A DNA stretch of 64,000 bases, from NCBI RefSeq assembly GCF_009757775.1, contig NZ_RHLK01000003.1, forward strand, positions 559,059 to 623,058, read 5' to 3'. The translations under genes and the position numbers were made by a program. Under the pieces are notes generated by a model, which ran no database searches, was not told the DNA's origin, and saw only the letters and a program-made list of their open reading frames with translations. Each line of letters begins with the position of its first letter. Within the stretch, counting starts at the first letter, position 1. This document shows, piece by piece, positions 48,349 to 57,189 of this stretch. This DNA is from Paenibacillus lutrae (lineage in GTDB: Bacteria > Bacillota > Bacilli > Paenibacillales > NBRC-103111).

Positions 48349-49602
48349 TTATTTACGGGCTTTAAGCACGCCGACGAAATCTGCAAGCGCTACAGTTTCC
48401 TGTTCGCCCGTCGCCATCGCTTTCAGCGTAATTTCGCCCCGCTCCAGCTCGTCATCGCCTAGAATCGCGACAAACCGGGCTTCAGCGCGGTCAGCCGCCT
48501 TCATTTGCGTCTTCATCTTGCGGGACTGATAGTCCTTCTCAGCCAAGATGCCTTCCGAACGAAGCCGGTACAGCTGCTTCACGATCTCGTTCTCGGCGGC
48601 TTCACCGAGTCCGATCAGATGCACATCCAGTACGGGAGGCTTCGGCAGCTCAACACCTTGCGATTCGAGCACGAGCAGGATGCGCTCCAGACCCAGGCCG
48701 AAACCGACGCCAGGCTGATCCTGCCCGCCGATCTGAGACACAAGCCCGTTATAGCGCCCGCCTCCGCCGATCGTATCGATCGCGCCGATACCAGCAGCCT
48801 TGTACTCAAATGCCGTGTGCGTATAATAATCAAGACCGCGGACAAGGCGCGGATTGATGCGGTACGGAATCTCCATGGCATCCAGATGGCGCTTTACTGC
48901 CTCGAAATGCGTGCGGCAAGCCTCATCCAGATCATCCAGCAGTTCAGGAGCTCCGTCAAAACGCTTCTGATCCACTTTGCAATCCAGAATCCTCAGAGGA
49001 TTGCGCTCATAGCGGGATTGGCAGTCCTTGCACAGTTCATCTTTGAAAGGAGCGAGGAAATCCTGCAGACGCTGTTTGTAATTCGCCCGGACTTCAGGTG
49101 TTCCCACCGAGTTAATTTCCACCGTCACATCTTTCAAACCGATTTCTTTGTAAAAAGTGTAGCCCAGCGCGATGACCTCCGCATCGAGTGAAGGATCCTC
49201 CGAACCCAGTGCTTCCACCCCGAACTGGTGGAATTGGCGGTAGCGCCCTGCTTGCGGCTGCTCGTAGCGGAACATCGGTCCGGTATAGAACAGTTTACTT
49301 ACATCCGGCTCGCCATAAATTTTGTTCTCCACGTAAGCGCGGACGATCCCTGCCGTTCCTTCCGGCCGTAAGGACATGCTCCGGTCTCCCTTATCAAAGA
49401 ACGTATACATTTCCTTCTCTACAATATCGGTTGTCTCCCCGACGCCGCGGGAGAACAATTCCGTGTTCTCAAAAACCGGAGTCCGAATTTCACGGTACCG
49501 GTAACGGGTGCACAGCTCGCGTGCTGTGTTCTCGAGAAACTGCCACTTCTCTACAGCGCCGGGCAGAATGTCCTGGGTGCCCTTAGGTTTCTGAATGCTC
49601 AT
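48349..49602 (-). CDS. hisS: Histidyl-tRNA synthetase
   Basis: Class II synthetase of 417 residues starting [20 protein letters not shown]. Motif 2 is [20 protein letters not shown], the histidine motifs are [13 protein letters not shown] and GGGGRYNGL, and the C-terminal anticodon-binding domain begins near 325. AAGGAGGAG precedes the ATG at 49602; the longer frame from 49674 runs into the T-box terminator and is not real. First gene of hisS-aspS. Confidence 0.97.
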   Translation of the reverse strand: MSIQKPKGTQDILPGAVEKWQFLENTARELCTRYRYREIRTPVFENTELFSRGVGETTDIVEKEMYTFFDKGDRSMSLRPEGTAGIVRAYVENKIYGEPDVSKLFYTGPMFRYEQPQAGRYRQFHQFGVEALGSEDPSLDAEVIALGYTFYKEIGLKDVTVEINSVGTPEVRANYKQRLQDFLAPFKDELCKDCQSRYERNPLRILDCKVDQKRFDGAPELLDDLDEACRTHFEAVKRHLDAMEIPYRINPRLVRGLDYYTHTAFEYKAAGIGAIDTIGGGGRYNGLVSQIGGQDQPGVGFGLGLERILLVLESQGVELPKPPVLDVHLIGLGEAAENEIVKQLYRLRSEGILAEKDYQSRKMKTQMKAADRAEARFVAILGDDELERGEITLKAMATGEQETVALADFVGVLKARK

Positions 49603-49669
49603 GCCTGCTCCTCCTTGATTCACTTTGATCGCCTTATGCGCGGGATCTCTGGACAAATTAAAAAAGTCC

Positions 49670-50015
49670 CCCATCCCGGTAACCGGTCATTAAACCGGTT
49701 AGGGACGAGAGACGTTATCAACTGATCATCACCCGTGGTGCCACCCACATTCCGAAACCACGGCACGGTCCGTAAGAACGGATCGGCGGAATTTCGCTTC
49801 ATACGGTTAACGCCCGTCTACGCATAACGGCTAATTAAACCCGCCTCTACCCGCTTATAGCGAGGCAGAATGCTTGCTGTTCACCGCCAGTCCTCCGGGA
49901 GGTCTTACGTCCGGCCATCATAAGGAAGCTTGCAGCCTGGGCTTCCCTCTCTAGGTACGTGGAATCGAACGACTTTGTCCCTTCAACGGATCAATGTGCT
50001 ATCACGATTGTGTTA
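49670..50015 (-). promoter_or_regulatory. T-box riboswitch controlling hisS-aspS
   Basis: Minus strand: Stem I with TAGAGAG bulge and terminal GGAAGC/GCTTCC stem, a specifier region with GAC (49911-49909) followed by GTAAG, the T-box TGGGTGGCACCACGG (49747-49733), and a terminator with arms GTCCC-TAACCGG / CCGGTTA-GGGGGAC ending in TTTTTT (49706-49670). The position equivalent to the specifier of the alaS leader is an Asp codon; no His codon is seen there. Confidence 0.88.
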
Positions 50016-50021
50016 GAAATG

Positions 50022-50050
50022 ATTGTAATCGCCGGGCTGTATAAAGTCAA
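50022..50050 (-). promoter_or_regulatory. hisS-aspS promoter
   Basis: TTGACT (50050-50045), 17-nt spacer, TACAAT (50027-50022). It begins 14 nt after the HxlR stop codon, so the T-box leader starts near 50015. Confidence 0.85.
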
Positions 50051-50063
50051 GCACCCGGTACGG

Positions 50064-50375
50064 TTATTTCCATTCTTTCTCCGCCCACTTCTGCAGCTCA
50101 TCCATAACCGGTTCAAGGCCTTTGCCTTTCTCCGTGAGCTCATATTCTATCCGTACAGGCGTTTCCGGATACACGTGTCTGATTAGAATTTCAGCCGATT
50201 CCAGTTCTTTAAATCGTTCGGACAACATGCGGTCGCTCATGCTCGGAATAAGATCCGATATATCTTTAAACCGTTTGGGTCCGGTTAACAACACGCGGAT
50301 GATCAATCCTGTCCAGCGTTTGCCGAGCAGCTCAAACGCATTTTCGAATTTGGGACACAAATGAAAATCTGCCAT
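50064..50375 (-). CDS. HxlR-family winged-helix regulator
   Basis: 103-residue MarR-like DNA-binding protein. The fold is evident from CPKFENAFELLGKRWTGLII, FKDISDLIPSMSDRMLSERF and the wing VYPETPVRIEYELTEKG. One cysteine, C7, sits at the N-terminal position that senses electrophiles or disulfide stress in YodB/HypR relatives. AAGGAG lies 10 nt before the ATG. The target is unknown; an imperfect inverted repeat overlaps its own promoter region, so autoregulation is plausible. Confidence 0.9.
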   Translation of the reverse strand: MADFHLCPKFENAFELLGKRWTGLIIRVLLTGPKRFKDISDLIPSMSDRMLSERFKELESAEILIRHVYPETPVRIEYELTEKGKGLEPVMDELQKWAEKEWK

Positions 50376-50615
50376 ACGACATCATCTCCTTAACTCACAT
50401 CATACCATAGTGACTTGACAAAAGTAAGTCTTCCTCCAAAGAACCATTATTTATTAGAAAAAAGGATCCACGGCCCTCTCTCACTGATAAGTCTGTCAGA
50501 AATTCGGCTCTCATTCTCTCTATAACGTTCTAGCCGGACTGAGAGTTTCATAGAGTAGAATTATAAAGTCAAAATCTGCAGCTTATCCGGCTTCATTTGA
50601 TAGGAGGGTGTATGT
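50376..50615. other. Gap between hxlR-type gene and glycosidase gene
   Basis: Minus-strand promoter candidate for the regulator: TTACTT, 17 nt, TATGAT near 50400-50430. The imperfect dyad GACTTGACAAAAGTAAGTC (50412-50430) overlaps it and could be the operator. No gene and no terminator are seen in the rest. Confidence 0.35.
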
Positions 50616-51395
50616 ATGTTCTTTCAGAGAATGAACCGGAGGCTCGTGCTCTACTTAGCCGCAGCCTCAATCAGCTTCACCGCGACACTCCTGCTTGCCC
50701 CGTTAAACAGGCAGGAAGAAGCGCAGCCTGCTTATGCCTATGCGCAAATCGCCTCCGCCAACGGGGTCGAGCTGCATGTCGCGAAGACACTGCCTGAGCG
50801 AATCGCGCTCAAAGCCGTAGAAGGCAACATTATGGAACTCTCCGAGTTCGGGATCAATGGGGGCTTCTTCTGGCAGGGCCAGCTGCTGAGCATCGCGGTC
50901 ATGAACGACCGTCCGGTCAAAGGCGAACCCGGCGATTACGGCTCAGGCTGGTTCAATACCGGCCATCGGCGGGGAACACTGGTGTGGGACGGCGCCAAGC
51001 AGACCTTCTCCGTCCAGCATGCTTCGGAAGCATCCGAACTTCAGGTGGCGGATCGCGCTCATTACTGGGCACAGGGAGGGATCTCCATGAATCTGCAGAA
51101 TGAAGCCGACTGGCGCCGACTGGCGAAGGAAGAGAACATGCCTGCGCTGACGGAATCCCGGATGAGAACCGGCATCGTGTACGACCGCAATAACGCAGTG
51201 TGGCTGATCGTTACCCCAACCGCTTGCAGCGCCGAAGAATTCCGCACCGCCATCCTTGAATCGCTGGGGGCCGGACGCAGTATAGTGGATGGGGTTTTCC
51301 TCGACGGGAACGGCTCCTCGCAGCTTAAAGTCGCCCAGGCGTCACTGCCGGGGGACCAGCGCCAAATCTATCAAATGATAGCCCTTCTCCATTAA
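50616..51395 (+). CDS. Exported phosphodiester glycosidase family protein (NAGPA-like)
   Basis: 259 residues with an N-terminal membrane anchor or signal (about 9-29, LVLYLAAASISFTATLLLAP). The rest matches the NAGPA domain PF09992: GINGGFFWQGQLLSIAVMND near 86 and the signature GVFLDGNGSSQL near the end. The family cleaves sugar-phosphodiester bonds, for instance in uncovering enzyme and teichoic-acid-related substrates; the substrate here is unknown. AGGAGG lies 8 nt before the ATG at 50616. A single-gene unit. Confidence 0.85.
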   Translation: MFFQRMNRRLVLYLAAASISFTATLLLAPLNRQEEAQPAYAYAQIASANGVELHVAKTLPERIALKAVEGNIMELSEFGINGGFFWQGQLLSIAVMNDRPVKGEPGDYGSGWFNTGHRRGTLVWDGAKQTFSVQHASEASELQVADRAHYWAQGGISMNLQNEADWRRLAKEENMPALTESRMRTGIVYDRNNAVWLIVTPTACSAEEFRTAILESLGAGRSIVDGVFLDGNGSSQLKVAQASLPGDQRQIYQMIALLH

Positions 51396-51425
51396 GCCTA
51401 TGAAAAAAGTCCATATAAAGAAAAG

Positions 51426-51450
51426 AGTCTGCAACACGCGGCTGCAGACT
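51426..51450 (-). terminator. Hairpin between glycosidase and FAD oxidoreductase genes
   Basis: AGTCTGCA / TGCAGACT, 8-bp stem with a 9-nt loop, between convergent genes. The minus strand continues CTTTTCTTTATA, so it is the likely terminator of the FAD gene; the plus-strand tail is not T-rich. Confidence 0.55.
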
Positions 51451-51564
51451 GTCCATAAATTTCTATATCGTAAAGGGGGTCGATAATTAGTATAGCTCTC
51501 GAACATTAATCCCAGATGAAAATCAAGTTACAATTTCGTTACAAAAAACGACCACTAGGCAAAC

Positions 51565-53535
51565 TTACTTTGCTTGTTTGCTCTCCGCATACTTCTGGAG
51601 GTCCTTAATCAGCATAAACGTATCGCCATTGGTCAGCTTTTCTTTGTCCTTAATGGTATCCAGGGAAGCAGCCTCGACGGCTCCGAGCTTGGTCAGCTCA
51701 GCAAGAGCCGCTTCTTTGGCTACCTTAATGCCAAGGCCCTGCGTAATCGTAAAGGCGGCTTGATCCAGTGACAACGCATCTTTCTTACGTCCGTCTTCAC
51801 TGATGTCCTTGACGGCTCCGCTTGCGTCGCCGGAATAGGCGGCAGGGGAGAGCTTTTTCATCCGGTTCACATAATTCACCATGCGCTGCGGATTCGATAC
51901 TTTATCAAGCTCAAACTCGTTCTTGTAACCACCGCCGACAAGAGACATCGTTACTGCTGCCTTCAGTCCCTCATACTGCTTATGGGTCATGTAAGCTGGC
52001 GGCTCGATTGTGAACGGCTCCAGCTCCATGCCCTGCTTCTTCAGAACTTCCTGCAGCTTCGCGATATTCTCTTTGGAAGCAGACAGCTCACGGAAGCTCA
52101 TTTTGGCTTCCTTGGCTATTTTCACTGCGGCACCCGCCGCTTCGCCTTCAGCCATTCCGACCGGGATAACGCGCGCACTTCCGTGTGGCAGCGAGTCATA
52201 AGAAGCGGCCCGGCCAATGACCAGCAGTCCGTCTACTTTCTTAGGCACGATACTGCGGAAAGGAATCGCGTACTGGGCAGGCTGGGTTACGACCGTCCCC
52301 GTATCAGCCGGTGTTAGCCGCTGAATGTCAACCGGGTACGATCCGAAACCGATTCGGTCCCACTGGTCGCGGTTCTCCAGCAGATCCGTGATTTTCAGAC
52401 GGTATTCCCCCTGAATATGACGAGTCTCGCGTACATACAGCTCAGGGGCCGTGCCCGCCAGTTCCACTTTGGCAAACTCCGGGTAGTTCTGCTGCAAATG
52501 CTTCACTACGTTCGGAATTTCTTTCTTGCCGATTTCAAAAGCTTCCGCGCGTGATTTGGCATCCAGCCCGTCAATGTTAAAAATCTGCAAAGCATTGATC
52601 AGAATCATATCGCCGTCCTGCCGGCCGATATTCAAACCGCGCATTTTAACCCGATCCGGATTCAATGCCGGATAGTTGTACAGCTCTTTATAACCCCATG
52701 CGCTTACTTCGTTGGCATCGGACATCGGGTCATCATCATTCTTCAGGTGCTTGCTGATTTGAGCCCATACTTCAGGCGTCACATTCTTGAGCTTAAAAAC
52801 GAGCGTAACGGCCATTTTGGCGTTCTTATTGCCGATATCCTCCAGCCCGTAAGTGAAAGGCACACCGGAAGCGGCTGCGATATCCCCATCCTGTGTGGCG
52901 TCGATTACGGCGTGGGCACGGACTTCTTTCTTCGTTCCGTCCTCTTTGGTAACCGTTATCCCTTCCACAAGAGTAGGCTGTCCTTGTTTGTTGGACAGAA
53001 TCGGCTCCATCGACTTGGCCTTCAGCAGCAAATCGATGTTCTTCTCCTTACGAACCAGATCATGAAACGCATTCGCAGCTGTATTGATACTGAAGGAATC
53101 ACCTTCAATGTTCTTGTACCATTCGGTGAATATCCCTTTGTTCAGCACTTCATGCGGATTCAGCACCGTAGGCTTAGGCACATAGTTCATATCGATACTA
53201 TTAAGCCATCCGAGTGTCATCAGCCCCCCCAGAATCTCACGGTCCCGTCCGTCTACAAGCAGTGTCTTAAGCCCGTTACGGGATGCGGACACAGCTGCCG
53301 CCAGACCTTCCGGGTCGGTACCGACAACAATCACATCATATTGATCTTCGATAGAAGCGGATGATTTTACTTCCGACAGTGTGTGGGCCGTCGTTTCCTT
53401 TGCCCCTCCGAAATGCTTGTACTGCCAGTACAGGGCGATTCCAGCCGCAATCACGGTTAAAGCCAGCAGCAGACTCATCCATACGATCCAGCCTTTTGAA
53501 GCGGCGCGCTTCGAATTTGTATTGTTCTTTGTCAT
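51565..53535 (-). CDS. Membrane-anchored FAD-dependent oxidoreductase with SLH-like C-terminus
   Basis: 656 residues. A basic N-terminus (NSKRAASK) precedes one TM (about 16-37), which by the positive-inside rule puts the rest outside the cell. The FAD_oxidored (PF12831) domain begins at DVIVVGTDPEGLAAAVSASR, where the usual GxGxxG reads GTDPEG, and continues with HAVIDATQDGDIAAASGVPF and a second FAD block PKKVDGLLVIGRAASYDSLP. The last 65 residues (LDQAAFTITQGLGI, LAELTKLGAV, LTNGDTFMLIKDL) resemble a partial SLH unit. AAGGTG precedes the ATG. The gene has a leader of about 350 nt. Substrate and electron acceptor are unknown. Confidence 0.82.
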   Translation of the reverse strand: MTKNNTNSKRAASKGWIVWMSLLLALTVIAAGIALYWQYKHFGGAKETTAHTLSEVKSSASIEDQYDVIVVGTDPEGLAAAVSASRNGLKTLLVDGRDREILGGLMTLGWLNSIDMNYVPKPTVLNPHEVLNKGIFTEWYKNIEGDSFSINTAANAFHDLVRKEKNIDLLLKAKSMEPILSNKQGQPTLVEGITVTKEDGTKKEVRAHAVIDATQDGDIAAASGVPFTYGLEDIGNKNAKMAVTLVFKLKNVTPEVWAQISKHLKNDDDPMSDANEVSAWGYKELYNYPALNPDRVKMRGLNIGRQDGDMILINALQIFNIDGLDAKSRAEAFEIGKKEIPNVVKHLQQNYPEFAKVELAGTAPELYVRETRHIQGEYRLKITDLLENRDQWDRIGFGSYPVDIQRLTPADTGTVVTQPAQYAIPFRSIVPKKVDGLLVIGRAASYDSLPHGSARVIPVGMAEGEAAGAAVKIAKEAKMSFRELSASKENIAKLQEVLKKQGMELEPFTIEPPAYMTHKQYEGLKAAVTMSLVGGGYKNEFELDKVSNPQRMVNYVNRMKKLSPAAYSGDASGAVKDISEDGRKKDALSLDQAAFTITQGLGIKVAKEAALAELTKLGAVEAASLDTIKDKEKLTNGDTFMLIKDLQKYAESKQAK

Positions 53536-53918
53536 GGGGCACCTTCCTTATTGTTTTCCGGTTAACATCCCGCTCTCACAGAAGCGTCCAGCGCCGGGCG
53601 CTAGTAATTGGCAAGGGGAATAGGGCAGCGTCAAAAGAACCAATGTCCGGTTTATGTACGGACCAATAAGCATTCTTGTCATTCAACAAGGCGCACTCTT
53701 AGACGGAGAGTCGCATTATCAGCTTACTTGTCCTTCAGGCAGGAGCTTAGCTGGCAAACTTGCAGCTACAAACGGTCATCATCCTGCTGTGGTAAACGGC
53801 TCCTATTACGGGGGCGTCATAGAATGAGATCTGTTCACTGTACTTGCCTTATCAATTCGTACTCCCTCCATCTGTAAAAATACCATGATTAGTGTATCAT
53901 ATTTTGCAAGTCGGACAA
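53536..53918 (-). promoter_or_regulatory. Long 5' leader of the FAD oxidoreductase, with promoter
   Basis: A candidate promoter TTGTCC (53918-53913), 16 nt, TACACT (53896-53891) would start an RNA of about 350 nt before the ATG. It can fold: AGGAGC near 53803 pairs with GCTCCT near 53745 around an inner AGCTG/CAGCT stem, and CTTGT/ACAAG, GTCCG/CGGAC and AGCGCC/GGCGCT hairpins follow. It fits no riboswitch consensus I know. A 21-codon frame (MEGVRIDKASTVNRSHSMTP...) lies near its 5' end. Confidence 0.4.
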
Positions 53919-53956
53919 AGACTTAAAACCCCAGCCGGCTGTCCGGGTGCTGCATG

Positions 53957-53993
53957 TATAAATAAAACCGGCTCTGCCCTTGGGCAAAGCCGG
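53957..53993 (-). terminator. Terminator after the small ORF downstream of dtd
   Basis: Minus strand: CCGGCTTTGCCC / GGGCAGAGCCGG (12 bp, one G-U) with a tight loop, followed by TTTTATTTAT. It starts 9 nt after the stop of the 57-residue frame and ends the relA-dtd transcript. Confidence 0.85.
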
Positions 53994-54002
53994 CTCGTTC
54001 GC

Positions 54003-54176
54003 TTAACGGAACGGTACTTTAACCGTTCGCTTAAACCTGTTTTGAACAGGGGTCAATTCCGCTCCGGCCTCCATGCCGAGTCCTTCCGCTCCTGCGGTTG
54101 TCCTCTCCGTGTAGACAGTGTGGGCGTCCTGTTCATCTGATTTGGTTACCTGAATTTCCTTCGGAGATCGGCGCAT
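54003..54176 (-). CDS. Small hypothetical protein (57 residues)
   Basis: An open frame starting MRRSPKEIQVTKSDEQDAHT and ending FKRTVKVPFR, with basic ends and an acidic, Gly/Ala-containing centre. No TM, cysteine or known motif. GAGGAG lies 11 nt before the ATG, and the stop codon is directly followed by an intrinsic terminator, which supports a real last gene of the relA-dtd unit. A second frame (43 codons, MTDILRGTAARISGDSTAFI...) fills the space between dtd and this gene in another phase and has a weaker ribosome-binding site. I do not recognise either. Confidence 0.5.
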   Translation of the reverse strand: MRRSPKEIQVTKSDEQDAHTVYTERTTAGAEGLGMEAGAELTPVQNRFKRTVKVPFR

Positions 54177-54286
54177 ATCTTAAACGGCTCCTCTATCGAG
54201 ACGATTCGCACCCCTTGGATAAATGCAGTACTATCTCCACTTATCCGGGCCGCTGTGCCTCTTAAGATGTCCGTCATCCAAGCAAA

Positions 54287-54730
54287 TTATGCCTTGCTGT
54301 CCACAATAAGCGTAACCGGCCCCCAATTTGTAAAGGAAACGTCCATCATTTCACCAAAAGCTCCCGTCTCCACGTGCAGGCCATGGCCGCGCAGCAGCTC
54401 ATTGAACTTCTCGTACAAAGCTTCAGCCTGTTCAGGCCGTGCCGCTGCCATAAAATTAGGCCGCCTGCCTTTACGGCAATCCCCGTACAATGTAAACTGC
54501 GAAACCGAAAGGATGCCTCCGCCAATATCTTTCACGGAGAAATTCATTTTCTCCTGCTCATCTTCAAAAATCCTTAAGCCGGATATTTTATCGGCCAGAT
54601 AACGCGCATCCTCTTCCGTATCCTCGTGGGTGATGCCTACGAGCAGCATCAGCCCCTGCTCAATATGGCCGATCACTTCGCCGGCTACCGACACCTGCGC
54701 CTCTTTGCTTCGCTGCACAACCACTTTCAC
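54287..54730 (-). CDS. dtd: D-aminoacyl-tRNA deacylase, GTG start
   Basis: Removes D-amino acids (and glycine from tRNA-Ala) from mischarged tRNA. 147 residues, the normal length. The two active-site motifs are SQFTLYGD and the C-terminal TNWGPVT, where most homologues have NxGPVT with D or S; the GP pair is kept. AAAGGAG lies 11 nt before a GTG at 54730. It follows relA by 36 nt, as in Bacillus. Confidence 0.95.
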   Translation of the reverse strand: MKVVVQRSKEAQVSVAGEVIGHIEQGLMLLVGITHEDTEEDARYLADKISGLRIFEDEQEKMNFSVKDIGGGILSVSQFTLYGDCRKGRRPNFMAAARPEQAEALYEKFNELLRGHGLHVETGAFGEMMDVSFTNWGPVTLIVDSKA

Positions 54731-54766
54731 GGCTTCATCCGCTCCTTTAAGCCCATGCTGCTGAAT

Positions 54767-56953
54767 TTATTGCATAATCCGCTGAACGGAATAAACATCC
54801 TGGATCCGTTTGATTTTTTCTACCACGGAATGCAAATGGTCGATATTGCGGATGAGAATCGTCATATGGATCGTCACCATCTTATTCTTGTCCGAACGTC
54901 CGGATACAGCTGAAATGACGGTTTTGCTCTCCGACACCACTTGAAGCACCTCATTGAGAAGCCCCCTGCGGTCATGTCCGGTAATCTCGATTTCCACATG
55001 GAAATTGGACTCGATCGAATCCGCCCATTCGACTTCAATGACGCGATTTCCCTCTTCGGTGTTTTCTCCAGGAATATTGGTACAGTCTGTACGGTGAACC
55101 GATACGCCGCGTCCGCGTGTAATGTAGCCGATAATATCATCACCCGGCACCGGGCTGCAGCAGCGTGCAAAACGAATGAGCAGGTTGTCGACGCCTTTCA
55201 CTCTTACGCCGCTGACAGGCCTGCTTTTCTTCTCGACAGGAGCCGATTTGACCTCTTTGACCTCGTTGCTCAGCTCCAGCGCCTGGGCTTCTTCCGCTTC
55301 TTTCTCCTTGCGCAGCTTCTCCGTGAGGCGTGTGCATATTTGCGCGGCAGTGATACCGCCGAAGCCGATTGCCGACATCATATCTTCGATGTCGTTGAAG
55401 TTAAACTTTCTCGCTACTTCGAGGAGCTTCTCGTCGGTCATCAGAGACGGCACATCGAAAGAAAGACGCTTCAGCTCGCGCTCAATCCCTTCGCGGCCTT
55501 TGATTACATTTTCTTCGCGCTTTTCTTTCTTGAACCACTGCTTGATTTTACTGCGTGCGTGTGAGGACTTCGCGATTTTCACCCAATCCTGACTAGGACC
55601 GTAGGAATGTTTGGAAGTCAGAATTTCAACGATATCGCCCGTTTTGAGCTTATGGTCGAGCGGAACGATCCGTCCGTTGATTTTGGCCCCGATGGTGCGA
55701 TTCCCTACTTCCGTATGGATCCGGTAAGCAAAATCAAGCGGCACTGCTCCTGCCGGAAGTTCGATGACTTCCCCTTTGGGCGTGAATACAAAGACAAGAT
55801 CGGTGAAAAAATCCATCTTCATGGATTCCATAAATTCAGCGGCGTTGTCCGTTTCTTTCTGCAGCTCCAGAATCTCGCGGAACCACTGCATCTTGTCGCT
55901 AAAGGTGCCTTCCGGCGCAGTCGTTCCTTCTTTGTACGTCCAGTGGGCCGCGATTCCGTACTCAGCCGTCTTGTGCATTTCCCAGGTGCGGATCTGAACC
56001 TCCAGCGGCTCGCCTTTAGGTCCGATCACAGTCGTATGAAGGGACTGGTACATATTCGGCTTCGGCATCGCGATATAGTCTTTAAAGCGTCCCGGCATCG
56101 GCTTCCACAGCGTATGGATGATACCCAGGGCAGCGTAACAATCTTTGATATTATCCACGACTACACGCAGTGCCATGAGATCGTAGATTTCATTAAACTG
56201 TTTGTTGCGCGAGGACATCTTTTTGTAAATGGAATAGATATGTTTGGGACGCCCCGAGATGTCGCCTTCGATTCCCATTTCCCGGAGCTTGTCCTTAATG
56301 TTAGTAATAACGTCTTCAATATACTGTTCCCGCTCCGTCCGCTTCTTCTGCATGAGATTCACGATCCGGTAATATTGCTGCGGGTTGAGGTAGCGCAGGG
56401 AAATGTCCTCCATTTCCCATTTGATGGCGGATATCCCAAGCCGGTGGGCAATGGGACAAAAAATTTCAAGCGTCTCATCCGCAATGCGCCGCTGGCTTTC
56501 TTCGGACTGGTATTTCAGCGTCCTCATATTATGCAGCCGGTCGGCCAGCTTAATCAGAATCACCCGCATGTCCTGGGCCATCGCCACAAGCATCTTGCGG
56601 TAATTCTCGTTCTGCTGCTCTTCCTTCGTCTTGAACTTGATTCTCTCCAGCTTGGTTAGTCCATCGACGAGCATCGCGCAGGTTGGACCGAATTTATCTT
56701 GGACGGCTTCCAGCGAAACCGTAGTGTCTTCCACGACATCATGAAGCAGGGCCGCAATAATGGATGTCACATCCATCTGCATGTCGACCAGAATGTCGGC
56801 AACCGCCAAAGGGTGAAGAATATAAGGCTCACCGGATTTGCGGACTTGGCCGTGGTGGGCCTGTTCAGCAAATTCGTAAGCTTCCTTTATTCGGTTGAGA
56901 TCGTTCTCTTTGAAATAATGTGCCGCTTTCTCCAGCAACTGCTCGATTCCCAT
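54767..56953 (-). CDS. relA: Bifunctional (p)ppGpp synthetase/hydrolase RelA/SpoT (Rel)
   Basis: Stringent-response enzyme of 728 residues. The N-terminal HD hydrolase has HHGQVRKSGEPYILHPLAVA and ALLHDVVEDT; the synthetase has GRPKHIYSIYKKM and FNEIYDLMALRVV; TGS (VFVFTPKGEVIELPAGAVPL) and a Cys-containing zinc-finger region (FARCCSPVPGDDIIGYITRG) follow, then the C-terminal ACT domain. All catalytic parts are intact, so both activities are expected. AGGGG lies 7 nt before the ATG at 56953. Its own promoter is just upstream. Confidence 0.96.
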   Translation of the reverse strand: MGIEQLLEKAAHYFKENDLNRIKEAYEFAEQAHHGQVRKSGEPYILHPLAVADILVDMQMDVTSIIAALLHDVVEDTTVSLEAVQDKFGPTCAMLVDGLTKLERIKFKTKEEQQNENYRKMLVAMAQDMRVILIKLADRLHNMRTLKYQSEESQRRIADETLEIFCPIAHRLGISAIKWEMEDISLRYLNPQQYYRIVNLMQKKRTEREQYIEDVITNIKDKLREMGIEGDISGRPKHIYSIYKKMSSRNKQFNEIYDLMALRVVVDNIKDCYAALGIIHTLWKPMPGRFKDYIAMPKPNMYQSLHTTVIGPKGEPLEVQIRTWEMHKTAEYGIAAHWTYKEGTTAPEGTFSDKMQWFREILELQKETDNAAEFMESMKMDFFTDLVFVFTPKGEVIELPAGAVPLDFAYRIHTEVGNRTIGAKINGRIVPLDHKLKTGDIVEILTSKHSYGPSQDWVKIAKSSHARSKIKQWFKKEKREENVIKGREGIERELKRLSFDVPSLMTDEKLLEVARKFNFNDIEDMMSAIGFGGITAAQICTRLTEKLRKEKEAEEAQALELSNEVKEVKSAPVEKKSRPVSGVRVKGVDNLLIRFARCCSPVPGDDIIGYITRGRGVSVHRTDCTNIPGENTEEGNRVIEVEWADSIESNFHVEIEITGHDRRGLLNEVLQVVSESKTVISAVSGRSDKNKMVTIHMTILIRNIDHLHSVVEKIKRIQDVYSVQRIMQ

Positions 56954-56991
56954 GGGTAAACCCCTTCTACGAAACATGGATATTTCTATCC

Positions 56992-57021
56992 ATTATGCCT
57001 AAAATGAACACCATGCGTCAA
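56992..57021 (-). promoter_or_regulatory. relA promoter
   Basis: TTGACG (57021-57016), 18-nt spacer, CATAAT (56997-56992); start near 56985, about 30 nt before relA. The plus-strand promoter of the uracil permease in the same gap is not clear. Confidence 0.75.
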
Positions 57022-57189
57022 CTGCCCGGCCTTTTAAATGCAAGAAAAATCGGGAAAAGACGACGTTTTTCCACAAAACTGCTTTCAACCCCAAAAAAAG
57101 TTATAGACGAATTCCGAAAATCTGCTAAACTTGTCGATGGAACTCTACAGATCATCGCTTAAACGCGATAAAGGGGGAAATGTACGGAC

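Noticed and set aside
53608-53877. Plus-strand 89-codon frame in the gap before dtd
   Set aside because: Arg/Ser/Cys-rich random-looking translation, no ribosome-binding site; the interval is better explained as the leader of the FAD gene.
54010-54286. Possible glycine riboswitch between dtd and the small ORF
   Set aside because: Some GGAGAG/CCGAAGG-like words occur, but they do not form the paired aptamer architecture and the interval is better read as small frames.
55607-56659. Long plus-strand frame opposite relA
   Set aside because: Shadow of the intact relA synthetase/hydrolase region.
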